A stretch of 64,000 nt of DNA. It comes from Hybos culiciformis. Lineage: Eukaryota > Arthropoda > Insecta > Diptera > Hybotidae. A program made the translations under genes and the position numbers. Location: assembly GCA_964007475.1 (NCBI GenBank), contig OZ023274.1, positions 105,013,372 through 105,077,371 of the forward strand, written 5' to 3'. The notes under the pieces were generated by a model. That model had not been told where the DNA came from, ran no database searches, and saw nothing but the letters and a program-made list of their open reading frames with translations. Positions within the stretch are counted from its first letter, which is position 1. Each line of letters starts with the position of its first letter. Below are positions 52,001 to 61,000 of this stretch, in pieces.

Positions 52001-55000
52001 TATCCATTTTTGTCATTTATTCGCAATTAATTTATGCATATATAGGAATAAATGTATTGGAAAAACAAAAATTTTGGTCTCATGGGTAAATTACCAAAAT
52101 TCCTATGAAAAAATTTGTATTTAAAATTGAAGGGAAACAATATATCAAATTTTAAATAAATTTTTAATTCATCTCTTTATTATTTATTTAAAAAAAAAAA
52201 TTAATATTTTTGTTTACAAATGTATGTTTTTTAGAGGTTCAAATAATATAAATAATTGTAACAATCTTCATAACCACCATCACCGAAAAATTATTGAAAT
52301 TAAAATGTCAAGAAAAATTTAAATGTCAGATAGAATTTTTCTTAGTTCGAAGTTTCTAGACTCATTTCGTATATATAGATCTATTTATTTTTACTGTTTA
52401 ACTTTTGGCTCGTAGTTCTTCAAATTTACACTGTAACGACCTAACAAAATAAAATTGATTATTAATTGCTAATTTATTAGCGAGAAAACTGTATGGAAAT
52501 TCAATAAAGGAAATAATTATTATTGTTTTTTTTTTTTAGTTTTATGTTTCTCCAGTTCATTATTGATTGCCAATTTATTAGCGGAAAAATTCAATAAGTA
52601 TAATTGCCTCTTTTTTAATTTCAAATTTTCTATACACACATCTATGTAAAATGATAATTAATATTCTTTTTGGGTATACATAGTTTGATTTTGAGAAATA
52701 GATTTATTTTTAAAAGGTTAATTATCAAATAAGTTAATGTTTGGATAATCAAAGAAGCAGCTGTACATGTTTATTCAATTTGGGGTGAAAATTGATTTGA
52801 TGTCTCTTTTAATGTTCTTCTTAGTTCATGTAAATTAAAAGTTCTTTCATACAGTCGATCTGTAGTGTAGAAATTAAAACCGAAGATCTCGATAGTTTGT
52901 ACGTGTGTAAATGATCGTATCTATTTTGTCTCAAGGCTGTCGTAAATTGTATATCAGGATTAATGGGCTAAAACAATATCAATATCGCAGTCTTTGTCTT
53001 ATTTCTTAATGTTAATGAGTATACAAGTACTACATAATTTATTTCAGATATATATTTTTGAGTAAGGTACTTGGAGCTTTTTAGCCCAATTATTTTTACT
53101 TGCATAATTTATACATAAATATTTTTTGGCAAAATATTCACGATTAAATAATTTTCTCGCTTTATTATATAAAAATAATTTGAAAATCGACGTTTTTTTT
53201 TTAATGTTGAAAGAATATGGAAAAATTCTTATTATCCATAATCTAAATTCATCTCGTTAATACGCATATATATGTATATATTTTTTTTCAATATCCCAGC
53301 AGGCAAAAAAAAGGAAACGTATATTATGTAAATGCACATCAAGTTAAAAATATTTTATATAATAAAATTATTAAGAACCATATTATACATAAAACTGAAT
53401 GAATCGAATATGACATGTTTTCCAGTTTATGTATATTAAAAATTTTCGCTTTGTTAAGTTTTCTAAATATAAAATTATTATAATTTTTCAACATCTTTTC
53501 ATCATTCATGTGTCTATATATTATTTTTAAATAAATACATATAATGTTTTATGACAATAAACATTAATTTTTTTTTCGTTATTTGCAGATATTAGATTTA
53601 TAGATAATGGTTTTGGCATTTCGAATAAGGTCTGCTATGTATTTTACAAAAAGAACTAAGACGTCTCTAGAAGTACTTATAAACTGGAATTCAATTTTAA
53701 ATTTATATTATGCCTATACATCAATTTATGATTAAGGATTAAAATTACATTCTGTATTACATCTTCCAATTGCCAACATATATTTATTTAAAATAAAAAC
53801 TCTATCGAAAATCTTTTTTTTTGTATGTTTAACTCACGATTGTAAAACTTAGTTGTACACACATTTATAAAATAAAAAAATCTCTTGCTTTTTATTTGTG
53901 TCAAATTTTCATTTTTATGGTTTATGAATGATATTGTTATATGCTTGAAATATCTTCCATGGAATAGAATTTTATTTTTATTTTCATTGTTTTTTTATAT
54001 TTATTTTAATAGCTGTATGCAATACATATTCTCCCAATAAATTCCAATTTAAAAATGAAGTAAGAAAAAAAAAAAAACAAATAAATAATTATTTTAAACT
54101 TACCTTAAAAACTTGACGACAAAGAAAATTTTCCTTGACAGGAAGCAGTCTGTGTCGATGATGATTCATGATTGACAGATAATAGCAGCATTAGTTGCAA
54201 TAGAATTAAAGCATATATAATTTATATAATTATGTTGAAGAAAAAACACAAACGGAATTATATGATGTTGACATGCAAAAGTTGTAATCCCAATGTTAAA
54301 ATTAAATATAAACAGTTTTAGAAGATTTTCAATTTTAGATTACATCGTTCAGGATTTATTTTTTCCATTTTATCAATTTTTTTTTTTTTTTTTGTTTTTT
54401 ACCAATAGAGAATGCAAGTTGATCGTTTTGAAGAAGAAAAAATAGAAAATAAAATAAAAAATTTTTATATTTAGAAATATGTATTTATGTCATAATATTT
54501 AACATAATAATAATAATGGATATGAAAAGATTATAAATATATGCAATAAGATAAAAATTCCGTCGTACATAGGAAATTTAAGCGCTTGAAAAAAGCAATT
54601 AGTTTCTATGATTTAAAAAAAAATTAAATTATAAGAGAATAAGGTCCAAGAACCTGTGAGATATAAGAGGACTGTTTTGGACTGTTTTATAAATTTATAT
54701 AAAATCAATTGTTGGATAACTCAAATTTTACGAAAGCATCTTCATTTCAGTCCCAATTTAGCGCTTTAATTTCTAAGAAATGATCAAATGGACACCAGGA
54801 AACAGAACAACTTTATTGACTTGGAGGAGTCAACAACAATAACATTTCAATATTGTACTCACTTTGCCATTTCTGATAGCTGGAGTCGGCCATCTTTATT
54901 GGCGTCAAAAACTTGAAGCTGAAAATAAAGGAAAATATCATTAATCCTGTAATTGAAAGAGATGCTTAATTAAGATCAATTAAAGTCAAATAATCAGAGT

Positions 55001-58000
55001 ATACTAGATTTGTCCATAGTAGGAAGAGATTTTTATTAAAAAAAATTATAGTAAAGATTTACGTAAACTAAAATATAATGTATGTAAATCTATCTTGAAA
55101 CTTTGTCATATAAAAATGTGTTCAATACGTTGCACAAAAAATTATTTACAGAATAGCTAATATTGTGAATCCTTGTTTTTTTTGGAATCCTTATACTATC
55201 GATTTGAATAAAATTATTCAAATATATTCTGTTAAAAAAATTTTTTTCTAATAAAGTTAAATTTTAAACTTACATACAGTCATATATACATAATAAATAT
55301 CTTTCCAAACTTTTCGAATTAAAAAATAAGCTTCCAAGCTTTATTAAATTTCACATTTATTTAATTTTATCAAAAAAGTTTTGTTAGTAAATTGGAATAA
55401 GTTTTTATGTATTATATACAATGTATGTACATAAAAGTTTTTGAATTTTAAAAATTAATAAAAAATATTATATAAAATAATGTGATAAAAAAAAAGATGA
55501 ACGGTTGGATCCAAGGCCTATGCATATTTTAATAAATCGGTCATGAATGAACTGAACAAAACTTTTAAAGTCAGAATAAGGAATAGTATATAGTTAACCA
55601 AATTGTTTAAACGCCATCAAAAAGAAATATTTTATAATTTAAAACCTATATAATGTCTACAGATTAGATTATGAAACAAATTTAGCACTATATTAGCACT
55701 TATATCAAGATCAAAACCTGTTAGAAAGAGAATATTTTTAAGGTTTATTTAAATTGAAATTCGAAATAAATATTTAATTTTATGTTTTAATTTCAAAAGG
55801 AAATGAAATTGAACAAATATACATTCATTGATTGAATTTGAAATAATTTTCTTTCAGCATAAAATATTTCTTTCTTGTTTCCCTTAACACACACTGTAAA
55901 CAGGTAAAAAAAGAATGAAAATTAAAAAAATTAGATTCATTCAAATGAAGCCAATTTTCTTTTTGAATTAAAATCAATCTTCACATTTTAATTCTGTTCA
56001 GCAAATAAAAAAAATAAATCGCAAGGATAAATTAAATAAAAATAAAGTATAAAAAAGTTGAGAAAACTTTATTTTTATAAGAGAACAGTTTCATTAATCT
56101 TAATCATTTTGACACCTTAATAGTTTTTTGAAAATTATTTAATATATTTTTTTATACATATTTAAAAACCCTTGTTTTATAATGGTTAGCGGTTTTATAT
56201 TAGACATAACATTTACTTTTCGTGATGATAATAAAATATATTATTTACACACTTAAATCGGTTAAATTTTAATTAAAATTAAATAAAATGTTCACCAAAA
56301 AATATAAAAAATTTTATTTGAAAAAATTTTCTAGTTAAAAGTTCAATGATAATAACTCTGTCAATATTAAGGCATTATTTTTTTAATTTGAATTAAATAT
56401 GAGTAGCAATAAGTTATTTAACTCGGCTTAGTAAAAAGAAAACTATTATTGCAATTAAAAATTAATAATTTCTAATACTTTAGTAGATCGATGCATAGTT
56501 TTCTTATTTCACACTAGTTTTGACGAATTTTAAATTATTATTGCTTGCAAACATTTTGCCATTATTGTTAAAATTATCTATACATTAAATTAAATATGAA
56601 ATCAGTGATTTATTGTTTATTTTGTATAATTAAAAACACTGTCAACTTATAATGAAGAGTATATACACAATTTTAATTATATAAAATAAATTATACGTCT
56701 AACTACAAAACAATATTTATATTAGTTTATGAACTAAAAGTACTTTACAAAATAAATTACAAATATTATGTAGGTAAATTATTATATTTAATTTATTAAT
56801 TATACTCGATGTGTAAACACAAACAATTTGTAAAGCGAACCAAAAAAAAAAACGAAACTCATCTTAATTAGCAATTATTTGTGAATGTTAGTAAATATAT
56901 TTTTAATAATTTTTGCTCAAAAGTGTGACAAAACCAAGTATTATGTCTCACTTGTGTTTATGTCATTTTTAACAATTTGTTTTACAAAACGAATCTTTAT
57001 AAAAAAAAAAATATTGAATTACCCAGATTCTCATCTCAGGCTCTTAAAATTATTCAGTTCAACATTTTTATTGAATTCTTGTCCCTACATTTGAAAAAAA
57101 AAAAGTGAAGTAATAAAAAAATTTGTTCAAGTAAAATGAACTTTATATTAAATGCGGATAATAAAGCTTTTTTTTTTTAATATCAATCAAAGTGAAAGAA
57201 TTTTCATTTTATTTATTTTTATTACTTTTACGTTTCTGTTCATTCATTATCTTTTAATAATGTACAAAAACTAACTTTGTTATATTAAATGTGTACGTGA
57301 AATGAAGCAAAAATATATACTTTATTTACGAGATATATAATTGCACTTGGATATTTCGGCAAAATAATAATATCTTGATTTTCGGCAATAAAAAAAAATT
57401 AGGGTTCACTTTTCTTAAAATTTATGTTACTTATGTTATGTATGTATATACAGTTGTATAGGCAATTGTTTGTCGTACAATCTGAGATTATTAAATGTAT
57501 ACTAGGTATGGGATGTTCCAATATTGTTTCTTCCTTAATTTAGTAACCACAATTGGGGCGAAAGCGACAACGACAGCGATAGCGACTATCAAAAAAAAAA
57601 TAGAAACCATATATACTTGTATGAGAATGAAGGCAATTGAGACGACTGGGGACAAACTACATTGTCGCCTGGCGATAAATTAGAAATGTTTCTATTTTGT
57701 CGCCGGGCGACAACTACAACCATATACCTATTTTTTTTATTTATTTTTCTATTTGTTTATTTTTTTCCTGTTTATTTATTTTGTCGCTGTCGCCGTAATT
57801 GTGGTCACTTCAGTGATATCGCTGTCGCTGTCGTTGTAGTCGTCGTTGTCGCCGTCGTTGTTGCCCCTATTGTGTTTACTCTAAAGCAGCGGTCGGCAAA
57901 CTTTTTTGGTCGTGGGTAAAATTTGCCTAAGATGAGATTTTTTTAAACTTATAGTGGGTCAGTGGCAATTTTATATGAAAGCAATTTAAAAAAAAATAGT

Positions 58001-61000
58001 TAAATTAAAAGTTAATTTATTTATTATCTAAGGCTTACAAAAACACTTGCTGGGAAAACTTTCTATTTTATATACAATTGTTGTAAACAAAAAATTTTTA
58101 TATGCAATTGTTGTAAGCAAAAACTATATTCATTGATTTGGGAACCACTTCAAAATTTCGAAGCGGGTAACATGAAATGATGCTTTGGGTCACCCCGTGA
58201 CCCACGGGTCATAGTTTGCCGACCGCTGCTCTAAAGCATAGATAAGATATAGTAATAGATGGCCCACTCAAAAGATCTACTACAGCGCCTGGTGGATTTG
58301 TGGAGGGAAGGTGAACTAAAAAAACAAAATTTTTGTAGGTGGTAGTTTATTTCTAATATTTTAAATAAAATTATTAAAATTCAAATTTGCAGAAAAAAAA
58401 GAAGTTTATGAATAAAAGATAAATTTATTTTTATAGCAAATTTTTTATTTTCTTAATTTTTTTAGTTTTTATAAAATGTTTTCTGAAATATATTATATAT
58501 AATTCATATCACATTGTGTTCTAACATTTCCACTTAAAATTCTATTAATTTTATTGCAATAATTATTAAATAATATCTTCTATTACTTTTATAATAATTT
58601 AGTCTGTTTTCTAAAATAAGTTCAAAATTTAACTTCAATTAAAATTATTTTTCAAAAATCCAGTTTATAATTTTTTTAAATAAAATTCAAATTAATTTTT
58701 TCTCAAAATAAATCACCTTCACGTCCAAACGCTTTTTTATTTCACAAAAAAATAATAAATAAGAAAAAAAGCTCAGCCGGCTGGGTTGACAATTAAACAA
58801 AACGTAAACAAACAAGAGCGCCGCATGTGGTTGAAAGGTGAAACACATTAAGAAAACTGAAATTAATTTTGTTCTAAGTGAACCTACCATGCTCTAAAGC
58901 ATTCATTTTGAAATCAACAAAAAATATTCATATATCTTTTATGTCAAACTAATTATCTTATAATAGTGATAACTTTAAAAGAATTCAAATTTACAATACA
59001 TACATTTTTACATAAAAATTTAAATTGAGTAGCTTAACTTTAAAATATTCTAAATATAGGCAGAGTATCATAGGAAATTTATCTCTGATAGAATAGAATT
59101 TGTCCCACTCATAATTAATACTAAAACTTCACTAACTTATAAAAAACAACAATCAAAAATTCTAGCAATGGTTTTCGTTACAAAAAAAAAATATGCCGAA
59201 TTTAATTTTACAAAAAAACAAATTGTATTTTATAGTACATAGGTCAGCAGCTTTCATCACGTTTCTCAATTTTATATTTATTTATCTTCTTTAATATTTA
59301 ATGTTAATACAAACAAATTTTTTTTTTGATTATTATGTCGTATATTCTATTTGGTCATTACGTTTTTGTTCTTACAGCAAAAAAAAAGGGACAATATTTT
59401 AGGCGGATAAAATATAGAAGTTTGCCATGTGTAATTGCAACAGAAGTTCAAAAGCAAATTTTATATGCAGCATTCAACACAATGCTCACCACGAATAAAC
59501 AAGCAATGTTTATTATGAAATCCAAATGAAAAAAAAAAATCGTTTATCTCTTTTAGCTATAATTAGATTTTAATGAACAAAAATAAAAGAAGAAAATTCT
59601 ATAAATTAATAATTTTAAAAATAATTTCTCTAATGATTTGAATTTATTTTTGGCCTCGGCGCCGTGGCTTAGTTGGTTAAAGCGCCTGTCTAGTAAACAG
59701 GAGATCGTGAGTTCGAATCTCGCCGGAGCCTTAAGTAGATGTACTTATTTTAGAATGATAATTTTTATTTATATAGCTTTATATTATATTGAAGTATTTT
59801 TGGCAGCCTCGCCATTTGAATGAAAGTGATAATATAATTTTGAAAACCTATAAATAGATAGACTCTAAGGAAACTCTAATTATTGGATTAAAATATGTTA
59901 AATTTTATTAAGAACAAGAATTCCAATTAAAGCATCGCACACTTTAAAAATATTTAGGCTACGAAATTTGTTGTCCAACACGCAGTAACAAAAAAAAAAA
60001 GATTGATTTATCTTATTATTAAACCCAAAATATATTTATTATCGTCTTAAAGTATTATAAGATGTCTTAAGTAATTCATTATAATTCATGTATTAATTAA
60101 ATAAAAAGGTTTTAAAGAAGATTTCTCAAAAATGATTATAATTTGGTTGCTTTTTGATCCTTGAAAATTATATAAGTTTTATTTTTTTTTTTAAATTATC
60201 TTAATCCCCTATTGTGTTTAATATTTTATTATCTTTTTTTTTTTTTAATAAATGTAATTATTTAAAAGATTTTCAATTTCTTTAAATTATTTTATTTGAT
60301 TTTTTTTTTAAATAAAAATAAACTTACCATAGTATCCGTATATTCAATTAATTTATCTTCAGAAACATCGTTTATTTTCTTGGCCTCTTTTAATAAATCT
60401 CTTAGGAAATTTTTCAATTCATCTGCTTCAATGTATCCACTGTTATCTGTATCGTATTCTCTCCAAATCTTCATGGTTTATAGTTAGAGGAAAAAATAAA
60501 ATATAAAAAACCACAAATTAATGAAAGTTTATCCATAATGTATACGTGTATTGAAAACAAGGCATTATTCGGAATAACGATGTATACATATAAATATAAT
60601 GCAAAAATTATACAATTTAGTATGGATGTATATTATATCTTTATTGTATTCTATAACCAAACATTCATTTATTTGTACATTATATTTTGCAGTGTACACA
60701 CTTATATAAATTTCAATTTTTAATCTTTTATCTTTTATAAACATAGATATATATAATTTAAAATTCATGTTTATGAAGCTAAGAAAAAAATAAAATAAAA
60801 GTGGTTATTAATTTTGTAAGTTCTTTTTCTTAAAGATATTATTTTATTTATAGTTTGAATAAAAAGATCTATATATAATTGAATACTAAGGTATATTGAA
60901 ATTGAAGTAAATATTTTATATTTTAAATTATGTTATTTACTTGTTTTTTAGTGTTTACTCTCTACGTGTTTATCAGCTCATGAAATATTAATTTTTTTCA

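Larger units (their letters stand above)
40483..54103. other. calbindin-32 large intron, right part
   Basis: Apart from the MITE candidate at 42371-42625 and the assembly gap at 46258-46457 I see only AT-rich sequence with homopolymer tracts. Short open frames are AT-rich and without recognisable motifs. Confidence 0.65.

Noticed and set aside
57495..57919. Two open frames with Thr/Ala- and Val-rich runs
   Set aside because: Translations of the GCGACA/GTCGTT word clusters of the foldback repeat.
59638..59823. 61-aa open frame containing [20 protein letters not shown]
   Set aside because: It is the tRNA-Thr gene read as protein, a common false ORF.
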